DNA of 64,000 nt, taken from JAEUJM01 sp041918615. Its GTDB lineage: Bacteria; Actinomycetota; Acidimicrobiia; Acidimicrobiales; DATDAH01. The notes under the pieces are model-generated. The model did no database searches, was not told the DNA's origin, and was given only the letters and a program-made list of their open reading frames with translations. The stretch lies in the NCBI GenBank assembly GCA_041918615.1, contig JAYRVH010000010.1, forward strand, positions 100,318 through 164,317. Reading direction: 5' to 3'. The position numbers and the translations under genes were made by a program. Of the stretch, positions 42,329-51,201 are shown piece after piece. Position 1 is the first letter of the stretch. The number at the start of each line of letters is the position of its first letter.

Positions 42329-44323
42329 ATGGCGGATGCCTCGACCCCACTGCGACCGTTCGTGGACGGCCGGACCAGGCGGGCCCGGTTCTCCGTGCGC
42401 ACCACTCCCCCACCCGAGCTGCCCCTCGTGGACGGGCTGTTGGCCGGCGCCGCGGTGGCCGACCTGACACCGCCACCGGGCATGCCCAAGGCCGGGTACT
42501 CGGCCAACGCCCAGGACGGCCAGGGCTTTCGCACCCGGCTACGGGCGCGCGTGGTGCACCTGCGGTCGGGCCGGCAGTCGCTGGCCCTCGTGCAGTGCGA
42601 CCTGCTCGGCGGGTCGTCGGTCGTGCAGCACCTGGTCGCCCAGGCGGTGGTAGAGCGCACCGACGTGCCGCTGGCCGGCCTGATGATCGGGGCCACCCAC
42701 ACCCACGCGGGCCCGGGTCAGTTCCTGGGCACCGACTTCTACAACCGCTTCGCCTCGAACCGCTCGGGCTTTGACCCCGCGTACACCGACTTCCTGGTAT
42801 ACCAGATCGCCGGGGCGGTGATCGACGCCGTCGAGACCCGGGCACCCGCCCGCATGGCGGTGGGCCGGGCACCGGTGTGGGGCCTCACCCGCAACCGCTC
42901 GCTCGGCCCGCACGTCGAGAACGAGTCTGTGGGAGACAAGCGCACCGAGCCCCAGCGCAAGTACGTGGCGGTGAACCCCTGGCTGCACCTCCTGCGCGTC
43001 GACCGTGTCACGGGCGACGGCGACGGCACCGAGCCCCTCGCGGCGGCCGTCATCTTCTCGGTGCACGGCACGGGTATCTCGATGAAGGCCCCCGAGTACA
43101 ACGCCGACGTGTGGGCCTACCTGGTGGGCGAGCTCGACCACCGAATCGAAGAGGCCCACGGCCGCCGCGCCGTGGTGGGTGCCATGGAGGGCACCCACGC
43201 CGACGTGGCCCCGGCCATCCGCCCGGGTGCGCCCGGGCCGGTCGAGGCCGAGCGGGTGGGCCGCGGCATCGGCGCAGAGGCCGCCGCCCTGCACGAGCGT
43301 CTCGGGGCCGACCTCACCGGCGACGTCCGCCTGGCCACGGGCTTCCGCGAGATCGACCTCGACGCCAGCGGCACGATCGACGGCGTCACCCTGCCGAAGC
43401 ACCCCGCGGTGGGTGCTGCGCTGGTGGCGGGGGCCCACGAGAACGTCACCCCGGTCATCCACCGGCTGCCGCCGTTCCGTCCGGGCTCCCCGAAGCGCTG
43501 GGGCCGACCCAACCCGCAGGGCGAGAAGTGGGTGCTCGGCACCCGGTGGCTCCAGCCGCTGATCGTCCCGCCCCGATCGTTCCCGCGCATCCTGCCCGCT
43601 CAGGTGATGCTGATCGGCCCCCTGGCCGTGGTCGGACTGCCTTTCGAGATCACCGTCGAGTCGGGGCGGCGCATCGAGGCCGCCGTGGCAGAGGCCCTGG
43701 CCGCATCGGGGGCCGGGGTCGACCTCGTGGCCGTGTCCTCCGTGGCCAACGAGTACTCGGGGTACGTGGCCACCCCCGAGGAGTACCGCCGCCAGCACTA
43801 CGAGGGAGGCCACACGCTGTACGGGCCGGGCACCCAGGCCTTCCTGGCCGCCCACGCCGCCCGACTGGCCGGCGAGGTGGGCAGCGCGGGGACGGTCAGC
43901 GACGTCGCGCCAGAACGCAGGTGGGACCTTCGGGCGCACCGCTACCTGCCGGAGCCGGTCCCTGGCGATGTCGATCGGCAATGGCTGGAACAGGCCCGTT
44001 ATCGCGACCCCTCCCCGCGCACCGACGGCTACTGGGAGGCCCACTGGACCGATGTCGGCCCCGGCAACCTGGACTGGCACCGGTTGATGCTTCGGGTCGA
44101 GACGTCGATCGACGGTGGCCCCTGGCAGCCCGCCAGGTGGCGGGGCCGGACGGTGGACGACCAGGGCTGGGCCCTCGAGGTGACCTACATCCGCCAGGAC
44201 GACGACATCCACCACTACCGGGTGCGGTGGTACGACCCGCTGCTGGCCGACGACCGGCGCCACCGCTTCGTGCTGGCCGCCAACCGCGATCGACCCGAGG
44301 TGGCCTCGCCCCCGTTCGACTGA
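42329..44323 (+). CDS. Neutral/alkaline ceramidase family protein
   Basis: A 664-aa protein matching neutral ceramidases, which split ceramide into sphingoid base and fatty acid. Diagnostic parts are GATHTHAGPGQFLG (zinc His pair), FSVHGTGISMKAPEYNADVW and VSSVANEYSGYVATPEEYRR followed by QHYEGGHTLYGP, then a C-terminal Ig-like domain. No signal peptide is visible (N-terminus MADASTPLRPFVDGRTRRAR), unlike secreted bacterial homologues, so the enzyme may be cytoplasmic or the start may lie elsewhere. Substrates could be host ceramides or bacterial N-acyl lipids. Confidence 0.88.
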   Translation: MADASTPLRPFVDGRTRRARFSVRTTPPPELPLVDGLLAGAAVADLTPPPGMPKAGYSANAQDGQGFRTRLRARVVHLRSGRQSLALVQCDLLGGSSVVQHLVAQAVVERTDVPLAGLMIGATHTHAGPGQFLGTDFYNRFASNRSGFDPAYTDFLVYQIAGAVIDAVETRAPARMAVGRAPVWGLTRNRSLGPHVENESVGDKRTEPQRKYVAVNPWLHLLRVDRVTGDGDGTEPLAAAVIFSVHGTGISMKAPEYNADVWAYLVGELDHRIEEAHGRRAVVGAMEGTHADVAPAIRPGAPGPVEAERVGRGIGAEAAALHERLGADLTGDVRLATGFREIDLDASGTIDGVTLPKHPAVGAALVAGAHENVTPVIHRLPPFRPGSPKRWGRPNPQGEKWVLGTRWLQPLIVPPRSFPRILPAQVMLIGPLAVVGLPFEITVESGRRIEAAVAEALAASGAGVDLVAVSSVANEYSGYVATPEEYRRQHYEGGHTLYGPGTQAFLAAHAARLAGEVGSAGTVSDVAPERRWDLRAHRYLPEPVPGDVDRQWLEQARYRDPSPRTDGYWEAHWTDVGPGNLDWHRLMLRVETSIDGGPWQPARWRGRTVDDQGWALEVTYIRQDDDIHHYRVRWYDPLLADDRRHRFVLAANRDRPEVASPPFD

Positions 44324-44377
44324 CGCGCCGCGCCGGGGCGCCGAGGGCCCGATACCCCGACTCGCGGCGGCTTCCGG

Positions 44378-44686
44378 CTAGGCAGAGATGGGCTCGACGG
44401 CCACCACCGCGTCCACGGGCAGCGGCCCGTAGAGGTGGGGGAAGGCCTCGGGATCGCCCTCGTAGCGGATCTCGGCACCCACCAGCTCGGGGTCGATCTC
44501 CAGACGGACCAGGTCGTCGAGGCCCTGGTAGAAACGCGCCAGCGTGCCCGGCACCTGCTCGGCGGTGGAACAGTGGATGAAGCCCTCCTCGGCGAGGGTC
44601 CGCTCGAGGGTGGACAGCCGGTACTCGCCGTCCTCGACGGCTGCGATCCAGTCACCCTGTCGGGTCACGTGGAAGATCGATGCCAT
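44378..44686 (-). CDS. DUF952 family protein
   Basis: A 102-aa protein with the DUF952 pattern: IFHVTRQGDWIAAVEDGEYR, EGFIHCSTAEQVPGTLARFY and FPHLYGPLPVDAVVAV. The conserved HCS and HLYGPL are typical. Related structures are ADP-ribosyltransferase-like, but the function is unknown. ATG 44686 gives the family's usual N-terminus. Convergent with the ceramidase across 54 bases. Confidence 0.88.
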   Translation of the reverse strand: MASIFHVTRQGDWIAAVEDGEYRLSTLERTLAEEGFIHCSTAEQVPGTLARFYQGLDDLVRLEIDPELVGAEIRYEGDPEAFPHLYGPLPVDAVVAVEPISA

Positions 44687-44744
44687 GACACGAAGCATGC
44701 CTGGCTTTCGGTCACATTTACCCCTGATGGCCGATCCTCGGGCC

Positions 44745-45008
44745 ATGAACGCGAACCAAGGTCACCCCATCAGGACCGAGCGGGTCCTGGCCCGAGCGAT
44801 CTCCACCGCCCTCGATCCCACCATCACGAGCCACGCTCGGGTCGACGAGGTCGCCCGGGTCGCCCACGGCGACCGGAAGGCCCTCGAGGGCGCACTGCGT
44901 CGCCTCGACGCCACCACCGGTGTCGGGCCGAGAGGCCTCGCGGCCACCCGTGCAGCCACCTCGCTCCAGCTCGCGCTGCTCGAGACGGTGAGCGCCCACC
45001 ACAACTGA
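44745..45008 (+). CDS. Small hypothetical protein
   Basis: An 87-aa frame starting MNANQGHPIRTERVLARAIS and ending LLETVSAHHN, soluble and helical. Codon use matches its neighbours. It lies between the divergent DUF952 gene and the FKBP gene. No ribosome site is clear; an in-frame ATG at 44727 is an alternative. No family is recognised, and it could be spurious. Confidence 0.5.
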   Translation: MNANQGHPIRTERVLARAISTALDPTITSHARVDEVARVAHGDRKALEGALRRLDATTGVGPRGLAATRAATSLQLALLETVSAHHN

Positions 45009-45076
45009 TCGAAGCGATCCCGACCGCGTCGAACCTGCCGGGTGACTCCCCTCCCGTCACCCGGTAGGTTCGACGG

Positions 45077-45466
45077 ATGCCCGAGCACAACCTGAACGAG
45101 AAGCCCCACGTCTACGTCCCCCCGGGTGAGGCGCCCCCGGCCGAACTGGTGGTCGAGGACCTCGTCGTCGGTGACGGCGCCGTCGCCGCACCCGGCCAGA
45201 CCGTCAACGTCCACTACGTCGGCGTGGGCTGGAGCACCCGGCAGCAGTTCGACGCCTCGTGGGACCGCAACGACGTGTTCTCGTTCGGGCTGGGCCAGGG
45301 CCAGGTGATCAAGGGCTGGGACCAGGGCGTGGCCGGCATGTCGGTCGGCGGCCGCCGCCGGATCACCATCCCGCCCAGCCTCGGCTACGGAAAGGCCGGG
45401 GCCGGCGGTGTGATCAAGGGCGGCGAGACCCTGGTCTTCGTAGTCGACCTGCTGGGCGTCGGCTAG
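45077..45466 (+). CDS. FKBP-type peptidyl-prolyl isomerase
   Basis: A 129-aa FKBP domain with little else. Visible are VNVHYVGVGW, FDASWDRNDVFSFGLGQGQV, IKGWDQGVAGMSVGGRRRIT, IPPSLGYG and TLVFVVDLLGV, the standard FK506-binding core. It catalyses cis-trans isomerisation of X-Pro bonds. No signal peptide, so it is cytoplasmic. Confidence 0.93.
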   Translation: MPEHNLNEKPHVYVPPGEAPPAELVVEDLVVGDGAVAAPGQTVNVHYVGVGWSTRQQFDASWDRNDVFSFGLGQGQVIKGWDQGVAGMSVGGRRRITIPPSLGYGKAGAGGVIKGGETLVFVVDLLGVG

Positions 45467-45494
45467 ACCGACCGCACCCCGGAAGGGGCCTCCG

Positions 45495-46031
45495 TCACCA
45501 TTGATGGGCGACGTCGAGCACCACGCGGTTACCCAGTCTGGAGACCCGGAACGGCAGCCGGGCCCGCACACCGAGACCGACCAACGTGAGACCCTCGAAG
45601 CTCCCGCCATAGCGTGCCTCGCGGAACGTGCGGTAACCGGCCAGGTCGACGCGAGGCAGCCGCCGACCCTCGACCGCCGGGTAGGTGGCGTGCCCTGTGT
45701 CGTCGTACGCGGGGGCCCTCACCACGATCTCGAGCCGAGCCCCACCCGCCAGGGGCAGGACGTTGCCCTTCGCGATCGTGTGCACCTGGGTCACGTAGCG
45801 CACCGAGTAGCCGGGTGCGGTCGAGTCGAGATCGAAGACCATCCGGTCGAAGCACGTGTGCCGGCCCGTGCGGACGTTGACGAGGTGCGACTGGGGACTG
45901 GTGCTGGGACCCGCGCTCTTCGGACCACTGCCCCACGTGACCGCGCAGTTGGTCGAGGCATCCGCGCTGGGCGCGACCACCACCCCCAGGGCCGCCAAGC
46001 TGATCACCAATGGCACTACCAGGCGTCGCAT
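45495..46031 (-). CDS. AMIN-like domain secreted protein
   Basis: A 178-aa exported protein. The signal peptide (VVPLVISLAALGVVVAPSADA) is followed by an AMIN-like domain: GRHTCFDRMVFDLDSTAPGY, VRYVTQVHTIA, ARLEIVVRAPAYDD and RTFREARYGGSFEGLTLVG. AMIN-like domains in actinobacteria are secreted and may bind envelope polymers. Start ATG at 46031. The stop is convergent with FKBP across 28 bases that contain a small CCCC/GGGG hairpin. Confidence 0.85.
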   Translation of the reverse strand: MRRLVVPLVISLAALGVVVAPSADASTNCAVTWGSGPKSAGPSTSPQSHLVNVRTGRHTCFDRMVFDLDSTAPGYSVRYVTQVHTIAKGNVLPLAGGARLEIVVRAPAYDDTGHATYPAVEGRRLPRVDLAGYRTFREARYGGSFEGLTLVGLGVRARLPFRVSRLGNRVVLDVAHQW

Positions 46032-46132
46032 CACCGTCTGCTCCTTTCGATCGGGCCGAGCAACGGCGAGCCTACGCCCGCCGCCGACGGCCTCAAAGGG
46101 CCGAAGGTCCCGTTGGGTACGGACGCGGTCAC

Positions 46133-47320
46133 TCAGGGCAGTTGCTCCGACGGGACGGCGAAGTAGTCCTGGTACCGCCGGGCCCGCTCCCGCAGCTCGC
46201 CCTCGTCGAGGCCTGTGTCCGCGAACCGGTACCTGTGCGCCCCGTAGGCGCCGTTCGGGTGCGCATCGAGGAACGCTCGCATTCGCATCTCGGCGGCGGA
46301 GGTGAACTCGAGACCGAACCGGTCGTAGATGCCGCCGATCGCCCTGAACGGGTCCTCCATGAATGCCGCGAAGGTCACGTCGACCACCCGATCGGCTGCC
46401 ACCGTGCCGTTCTCCCTGGCCGTGACCGAGCGGTCGAGCCCGTCGAGCACGTAGTCGGCGAACTCGGCGGCCGCCGGGGCGATCGCGTGCTCGTCGCTCC
46501 CGAGCTGTCGGAGGGTGCCGAGGAGCGAACCGAGCGATGCGATGATCCGGAGCGGGTCGCGGTGGGTCTGGACGAGCAGCGCCCCGGGGTACTCGGCCAA
46601 GAGTGCGTCGAGGCACCAGATGTGCCCCGGCGACTTGAGAACCCACCGCTCGCCCGGGTGGCGCCACTGCAGCAGTTGGAGCAGACGCCGATGCCAGCGG
46701 TACGCCGACGCCATGTCGGCCTCTTCGAGGAGCCAGCGGGCGTAGGACGGCACAGCGAAGACGGTGGGGAAGATCATGCTCCTGAAGTCGGCGGCGGTGA
46801 TCCGCACGCACTCCTGGGACAAGAGCGCGCCCATCGGGTGGATCGCCTGGAAGCCCGGGATGAGCGCCTCGCTGCCGTCCGCCCGGGCCTGTGCTTCGGC
46901 GATGCGCGGATCGGTGTCGTAGGTGGCGGTCTCAGGTGGCGGGCAGGGTGCGTCGACCTCCCACGTGAGCGGCACCCGGTGGGCGGGGTCCTGGGCCAGC
47001 AGGTCGTGCAGGATCGTGGTGCCGGTACGGCCCTGGCCGACCACCACGATGGGCGGGGTGACGTCGACCTCTGCCATCTCGGGGTGGCGTCGGTGCCAGT
47101 CGGTCACCTGGAGCCGATTGATCAGGTGCATCCTGATGTCGTCGGCGGCGACGAAGACACCCAACTCGTGCAGGCGGGCCTCGTCGCGCAGCGCCGAGGT
47201 CAGCCGCTCGAGGCCCTCTCGCCAGGTGTCCTCGCCGAAGTCGTCCAGCCCGGTGGCATCGACCACCTCGGCCACGAGGCGGTCGGGTCGGAGCACGAGA
47301 TCGGCCTCCTGCCCGGTCAT
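46133..47320 (-). CDS. PAPS-dependent sulfotransferase family protein
   Basis: A 395-aa sulfotransferase_3-type protein. The 5'-phosphosulfate loop is IVVVGQGRTGTTILHDLLAQ. The 3'-phosphate region is seen in WVLKSPGHIWCLDALLAEYP and LLVQTHRDPLRIIASLGSL. Members of this actinobacterial group are numerous and their acceptors mostly unknown; lipids or alcohols are likely. The ATG overlaps the stop of the small VOC remnant by ATGA. Confidence 0.9.
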   Translation of the reverse strand: MTGQEADLVLRPDRLVAEVVDATGLDDFGEDTWREGLERLTSALRDEARLHELGVFVAADDIRMHLINRLQVTDWHRRHPEMAEVDVTPPIVVVGQGRTGTTILHDLLAQDPAHRVPLTWEVDAPCPPPETATYDTDPRIAEAQARADGSEALIPGFQAIHPMGALLSQECVRITAADFRSMIFPTVFAVPSYARWLLEEADMASAYRWHRRLLQLLQWRHPGERWVLKSPGHIWCLDALLAEYPGALLVQTHRDPLRIIASLGSLLGTLRQLGSDEHAIAPAAAEFADYVLDGLDRSVTARENGTVAADRVVDVTFAAFMEDPFRAIGGIYDRFGLEFTSAAEMRMRAFLDAHPNGAYGAHRYRFADTGLDEGELRERARRYQDYFAVPSEQLP

Positions 47321-47517
47321 GACGGCATCTCCATGAGCTCGACGCTCGTGCCGTCAGGGTCCGAGCAGGAGACGATGTCCCTGTCGGCACCGAAGGTGGT
47401 GCGCGTGGCGGTGTGCACCGACAAGGGCTCGGCCTCCTCGAAGCCGAAGGCTTCACCGGGGAAACGAGCCGACGGTCGGATGTCGCTCACACGGATCCCG
47501 ACGTGTGACAAGTGCAT
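47317..47517 (-). pseudogene. VOC (glyoxalase-fold) protein with internal deletion
   Basis: A 66-aa frame begins like a VOC protein (MHLSHVGIRVSDI, then FGFEEAEPLSV) and ends like one (DIVSCSDPDGTSVELMEMP). The middle of the usual 120-140 residue fold, including most metal-ligand strands, is missing. The frame stays open across the join, so it is an in-frame deletion rather than a frameshift. The first ligand-type His is present. It may be inactive, or serve only to couple translation into the sulfotransferase through their ATGA overlap. Confidence 0.65.
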
Positions 47518-47580
47518 GCTCGATGTGCCCCCTGGTGCCGCCCGCGGTCGTCCGAGGCCAGGAGCGTAGAGCGTGGGCGT

Positions 47581-48900
47581 TCAGGCGGCGCGTGGCGCGG
47601 GTGGCCCCACGGCGGCCGCGGCACCGAAGACGGGCGTCACGGCGGGCGTCACGGCGGGCGCCGGCTGGGCCTCGCGACCGTGGGTGACCCCACCCCGCCG
47701 GCCCGCCAGGTGTCCCCATGCGGCGGCGCCCACCGCGGCGACCCCGCCGACTGCGATGCCCACGCGGGCACCGAACGCGTCGCTGATCACGCCGAGCAGC
47801 GGCCCACCGATCGGCGTGGTGCCCAGGAACAAGATGGCCTGCAGGGCGAGCACGCGACCCCGCATCGAGGGATCGGCCCGCATCTGGACGATGGCGGTCG
47901 ACGTGGTAAGGAACGAGATGCTGGTCACCCCGACGGCGAGGCCGACCGGGAAGGCAAGGGCGAGATTCGGCGTGACGGCGAGCACGAGCATGGCCACCCC
48001 GAAGGCCGCCGATGCCTTGACCACGCTTCCCACATCGACGACCGTGCGGCGGGCACCCACCAGTGCCCCGACGAGCGAGCCGACCGCCATGAACGAAAGG
48101 AGCAGCGTGAACGTGGCGGCCTGGCCACCGAACGTACGGGTGACGAGGAGGGGCACGACCACCTGGAAGTTGAAGGCGAGTGCGCCGACCACGCCCATCA
48201 TCATCAGTGGGATCCAGAGCTCGGGCACCCCTCGCACATAGCGAAGGCCTTCCCGGACCTGGCCCTTCCCGCGGACGGTGACCGCCTCCCGATGCAGCTC
48301 GGAGGGACGCATCATGGCAAGGGCGACGAGGACGGCGATGTAAGACACGCCGTCGAGCGCGAAGGCCCAACCGAAGCCGACCGTCACGGTCAGCAGCCCG
48401 GCCAGGGCCGGGCCGATGATCCGCGAACTGGTCATCACCGCCGAATTGAGGCCGACCGCGTTCGGCACCACCTCGATCGGCACCATCTCGACGACGAAGG
48501 CCCGCCGGGCGGGGTTGTCGAATGCCATGGCCAGGCCGCCGAGCGAGGCGACCGCGTAGATCGCAACGAGCGGCGGGTCGCCCATGAAGGCAAGGCCGGC
48601 GAGCATGAACGACTGCGCCATGGCCCCGACCTGGACGACCATGAGCAGCCGCCGCTTGTCGGAGCGGTCGGCGACGAGCCCCGCCCAGGCGCCCAACAGC
48701 AGCACCGGACCGAACTGGCACGCGGCCAGCAGGCCCAGGGCGAGGCCGCTGCGGGTCATCGACAGGACGAGCAGGCTCTGGGCCACGAGGGTGAGCCAGT
48801 TGCCGACCTGCGAGATTCCCTGACCCACGAAGAAGAGGCGGAAGTTGCGGATCCGGAGCGAGCAGAAGGTCTCCCTGGCCGCGCGCACGAGTCGCTTCAT
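47581..48900 (-). CDS. MFS transporter (EntS-like)
   Basis: A 439-aa, 12-helix major facilitator of the enterobactin-exporter/drug-efflux type. Motifs include NFRLFFVGQGISQVGNWLTL, the motif A-like GLVADRSDKRRLL, FDNPARRAFVVEMVP, and MRGRVLALQAILFLGTTPIG between helices. The C-terminal tail is low complexity (a tandem PAVTPAVTP). The ATG overlaps the marR stop (ATGA), so expression is probably under that regulator. Confidence 0.9.
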   Translation of the reverse strand: MKRLVRAARETFCSLRIRNFRLFFVGQGISQVGNWLTLVAQSLLVLSMTRSGLALGLLAACQFGPVLLLGAWAGLVADRSDKRRLLMVVQVGAMAQSFMLAGLAFMGDPPLVAIYAVASLGGLAMAFDNPARRAFVVEMVPIEVVPNAVGLNSAVMTSSRIIGPALAGLLTVTVGFGWAFALDGVSYIAVLVALAMMRPSELHREAVTVRGKGQVREGLRYVRGVPELWIPLMMMGVVGALAFNFQVVVPLLVTRTFGGQAATFTLLLSFMAVGSLVGALVGARRTVVDVGSVVKASAAFGVAMLVLAVTPNLALAFPVGLAVGVTSISFLTTSTAIVQMRADPSMRGRVLALQAILFLGTTPIGGPLLGVISDAFGARVGIAVGGVAAVGAAAWGHLAGRRGGVTHGREAQPAPAVTPAVTPVFGAAAAVGPPAPRAA

Positions 48901-49352
48901 CGACGTGGCTGGTCGACGTTCGTCAGCCCCTCCAGGACGTCGACCGCATCGACGAGCCGGCGGATCTCGTCAGGGCCCAAGGCGTCGAGCCGCTTTGCGA
49001 GCCAGGCCGTCCGACGACGGCGGGCATGATCGAGATGGCGTCGCCCGGCGGCGGTCAGGGCCACGCGACACACCCGGCCGTCGTCGGCGTCGGGGTGACG
49101 GGCGACCAACCCCTTGGCCTCGAGCTTCTGCACGGTCTTGGTGATCGTGGGCGCCGAGACCTGCTCGTACGCCGCCAGCTCGCCGAAGGTGAGCGGGCCG
49201 AGGCGACCCACCGAGGTCAAGGCAGCGAGCAACGTCGGCGGCATGGCGCTGCGGTCCTGTTGACGCAGGATGCGCGCGAGCCGGGCCACCACCACGCGCA
49301 ACTGGCTCGCCAGCTCGCTCACCTCGACGTCGGCGTTGCCTGCGTTGGACAC
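48897..49352 (-). CDS. MarR family transcriptional regulator
   Basis: A 151-aa winged-helix protein. The recognition region is LTFGELAAYEQVSAPTITKT followed by VQKLEAKGLVARHPDADDGR, then VCRVALTAAGRRHLDHAR of the wing and dimer helix. It is upstream of and overlapping the MFS gene, a classic repressor-pump pair. A candidate operator sits just before its GTG start (49354-49382). Confidence 0.92.
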   Translation of the reverse strand: MSNAGNADVEVSELASQLRVVVARLARILRQQDRSAMPPTLLAALTSVGRLGPLTFGELAAYEQVSAPTITKTVQKLEAKGLVARHPDADDGRVCRVALTAAGRRHLDHARRRRTAWLAKRLDALGPDEIRRLVDAVDVLEGLTNVDQPRR

Positions 49353-49353
49353 G

Positions 49354-49382
49354 CCAGTTAGTTTACCAACCTAACTAGTTGG
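49354..49382. promoter_or_regulatory. Candidate MarR operator
   Basis: CCAGTTAGTT-TACCAACCT-AACTAGTTGG, arms matching at 8 of 10 positions, is an A/T-rich island in the 60-base divergent gap between marR and corA. Position and symmetry fit autoregulation. Confidence 0.6.
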
Positions 49383-49412
49383 TCCCAACCGGGCCGCGCG
49401 CTCCGTGCCACG

Positions 49413-50372
49413 ATGTCGGCGATGCCCATGACGCTGCTGGACGCCCTGGGCACCACTGAGTCGGCGACCTGGCATGACGTGGAGAGGCGGGTCGCCGACG
49501 CCACCACGTTCTGGCTCGACCTCGAGGCTCCGGACAACGCTTCCATCGACCGACTGGCCGACGTGTTCGGGTTCCACCGCCTCGCGATCGAGGACACCCG
49601 CACGTTCAACCACCGGGCCAAGCTCACCGCCTACGACGACCATGCGTTCATCGTCGCCTTCGCCGCCGTCGACGACGAGCTGGTCGAGGTCCATTGCTAC
49701 TACCGGGTCAACGTGGTGGTCACGGTGCGCCACCAGCCGTGCCCACCGGTCGACGAGTGGCGCGAGCAGGGGTTCGAGCACGAGTTCGACCAACCCGGGC
49801 TCTTCCTCCTGTACCGGCTGCTCGACGCGCTCGCGAACAGCTTCCCGGCCGTGCTCGACCGGATCGACGATCGGCTCACCGAGTTGGAGGACGCGATCCT
49901 CGAGAGCCCCGATCCCGCCTACGTGGGCGAGCTCTCGACGCTGAAACGCCAGATCGCCCGCCTCCGCCGTGCCGTCATCCCGGCGCGTGACACCCTGGGC
50001 GGGGGCACGAGTCTCGCCATCGAGGAGCTCCCGGCCATGACCGACGAGGCCCGGCGCTACTTCCGCGACCTCTACGACCACATGGTCCACGTGGCCGAAC
50101 AGGTGGACACCGAACGCGAGCACGCCTCCTCGGTGATGGAGGTCTACCTTACGACGGTGAACAACCGGCAGAACGACGTGATGAAGCAGCTCACGGCGGT
50201 GTCCACCATCTTCCTCCCGCTCATGTTCCTCACCGGCTTCTTCGGCATGAACTTCCCTGCGCTCGTCCGCGCCATCGGCGGGTGGCCGGCGTTCGCGGTC
50301 TACGGCATCGGCCTGCAGCTGGCGAGCGTGGCCGCCGTGCTCGTGATCCTGAAGCGGCGCGGCTGGTACTAG
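49413..50372 (+). CDS. corA: CorA family magnesium transporter
   Basis: A 319-aa CorA-type channel. The cytoplasmic funnel domain includes FWLDLEAPDNASIDRLADVF and FHRLAIEDTRTFNHRAKL. A long stalk helix leads to TM1, and the signature reads FLTGFFGMNFP, with GMN at the pore. A second TM and a basic tail KRRGWY follow. ATG 49413 or 49422. It shares the CTAG of its stop with the convergent small gene 50369-50542. Confidence 0.92.
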   Translation: MSAMPMTLLDALGTTESATWHDVERRVADATTFWLDLEAPDNASIDRLADVFGFHRLAIEDTRTFNHRAKLTAYDDHAFIVAFAAVDDELVEVHCYYRVNVVVTVRHQPCPPVDEWREQGFEHEFDQPGLFLLYRLLDALANSFPAVLDRIDDRLTELEDAILESPDPAYVGELSTLKRQIARLRRAVIPARDTLGGGTSLAIEELPAMTDEARRYFRDLYDHMVHVAEQVDTEREHASSVMEVYLTTVNNRQNDVMKQLTAVSTIFLPLMFLTGFFGMNFPALVRAIGGWPAFAVYGIGLQLASVAAVLVILKRRGWY

Positions 50373-50542
50373 CCAGACGACCCAGTGGGCTCGGCGTCGG
50401 CGGCGGCCAGACGGCCCCGCAGGCGGTCGCGCAGCTCGTCCCCGTCGTAGTGGCGCCACGCCCGCCGGCGACGCACGAGCACGTACCCCGTGGCTGCCAC
50501 ACCCACCAGACCGGCCACGCCGAGAAGCTTCCACACGCGCAC
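50369..50542 (-). CDS. Small single-pass membrane protein (57 aa)
   Basis: A 57-aa frame starting GTG (VRVWKLLGVAGLVGVAATGY) with one hydrophobic helix. A positive, acidic-rich cytoplasmic tail follows (RRRRAWRHYDGDELRDRLRG). The sense strand is clear: the helix, the positive-inside charges and the amphipathic tail are coherent. Similar tiny proteins occur in actinobacteria without known function. Its TAG and that of corA share the palindrome CTAG. Confidence 0.7.
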   Translation of the reverse strand: MRVWKLLGVAGLVGVAATGYVLVRRRRAWRHYDGDELRDRLRGRLAAADAEPTGSSG

Positions 50543-50562
50543 GCCACGTAACGTAACGCCTC

Positions 50563-51195
50563 GTGCCGGCCTCCACGATGTCCCTCACCGCCGCAGCCGA
50601 CGCCACCTCCACCGGTGACCTCTGGCTCTTCCGTGGACGCAAGGCCGCCGACCGGGCCATCCGGGTCGTCACGAACAGCCCCGTGAACCACGTGGCGATG
50701 GCGGTGACGATCGAGGACCTGCCACCGCTGCTCTGGCACGCCGAGCTCGGCCAGTCGCTCCCCGACGCATGGACCGGCGAGGCGCACCGCGGCGCCCAGC
50801 TCCATCGACTCGAGGACGCCGTCAACACGTGGGTGCACCGGTACGGGCAGACGGCGTACTTCCGCCAGCTCGACCACGAGGTGACCCACGCCATGGAGGA
50901 CGAGGTGCTTCGGGTCGTCAACGAGTACGACGGGCACCGCTTCCCCCACACGATGGGCCTCGCCCGCCATTGGCTCTTCGGTCGGGTCCGGCGGGGGGTC
51001 CCGCTCGAAGACATCTACTGCGCCGAGTTGGTGGCCCTCACCTACCAACGGATGGGGCTGCTCGACGGCCACCGTCCCGTGAACTGGTACGACCCCGGTC
51101 GATTCTGGAGCGGCGACCGCCTCGAGCTCTCCGAGGGCGCGACCCTGGGCGAGGAGATCGCCGTCACCGTGCCCGCCCCGGCGCCTGCCCGATAG
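50563..51195 (+). CDS. Permuted papain-like (YiiX/NlpC-P60) protein
   Basis: A 210-aa protein resembling the circularly permuted papain-like group. A His-containing SPVNHVAMAVTIEDL lies near the N-terminus, and a Cys comes later in EDIYCAELVALTYQRMGLLD, the permuted His-then-Cys order. It may be an amidase or thioesterase acting on lipids or peptidoglycan. No signal peptide is evident. It precedes the EamA gene by six bases and is probably co-transcribed with it. Confidence 0.72.
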   Translation: MPASTMSLTAAADATSTGDLWLFRGRKAADRAIRVVTNSPVNHVAMAVTIEDLPPLLWHAELGQSLPDAWTGEAHRGAQLHRLEDAVNTWVHRYGQTAYFRQLDHEVTHAMEDEVLRVVNEYDGHRFPHTMGLARHWLFGRVRRGVPLEDIYCAELVALTYQRMGLLDGHRPVNWYDPGRFWSGDRLELSEGATLGEEIAVTVPAPAPAR

Positions 51196-51201
51196 GGCTC
51201 G

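Noticed and set aside
42539..44263. A 574-codon minus-strand frame
   Set aside because: Antisense shadow of the ceramidase gene.
47629..47665. Short tandem GGCGGGCGTCAC-type repeat in the MFS tail
   Set aside because: It encodes a low-complexity PAVTP tail in frame; no sign of regulation or mobility.
47512..49029. A 505-codon plus-strand frame rich in His/Asp/Arg
   Set aside because: Antisense shadow of the MFS and MarR genes.
49371..51014. A 547-codon minus-strand frame
   Set aside because: Antisense shadow of corA and the papain-like gene; the only real minus-strand gene inside is the 57-aa protein at 50369-50542.
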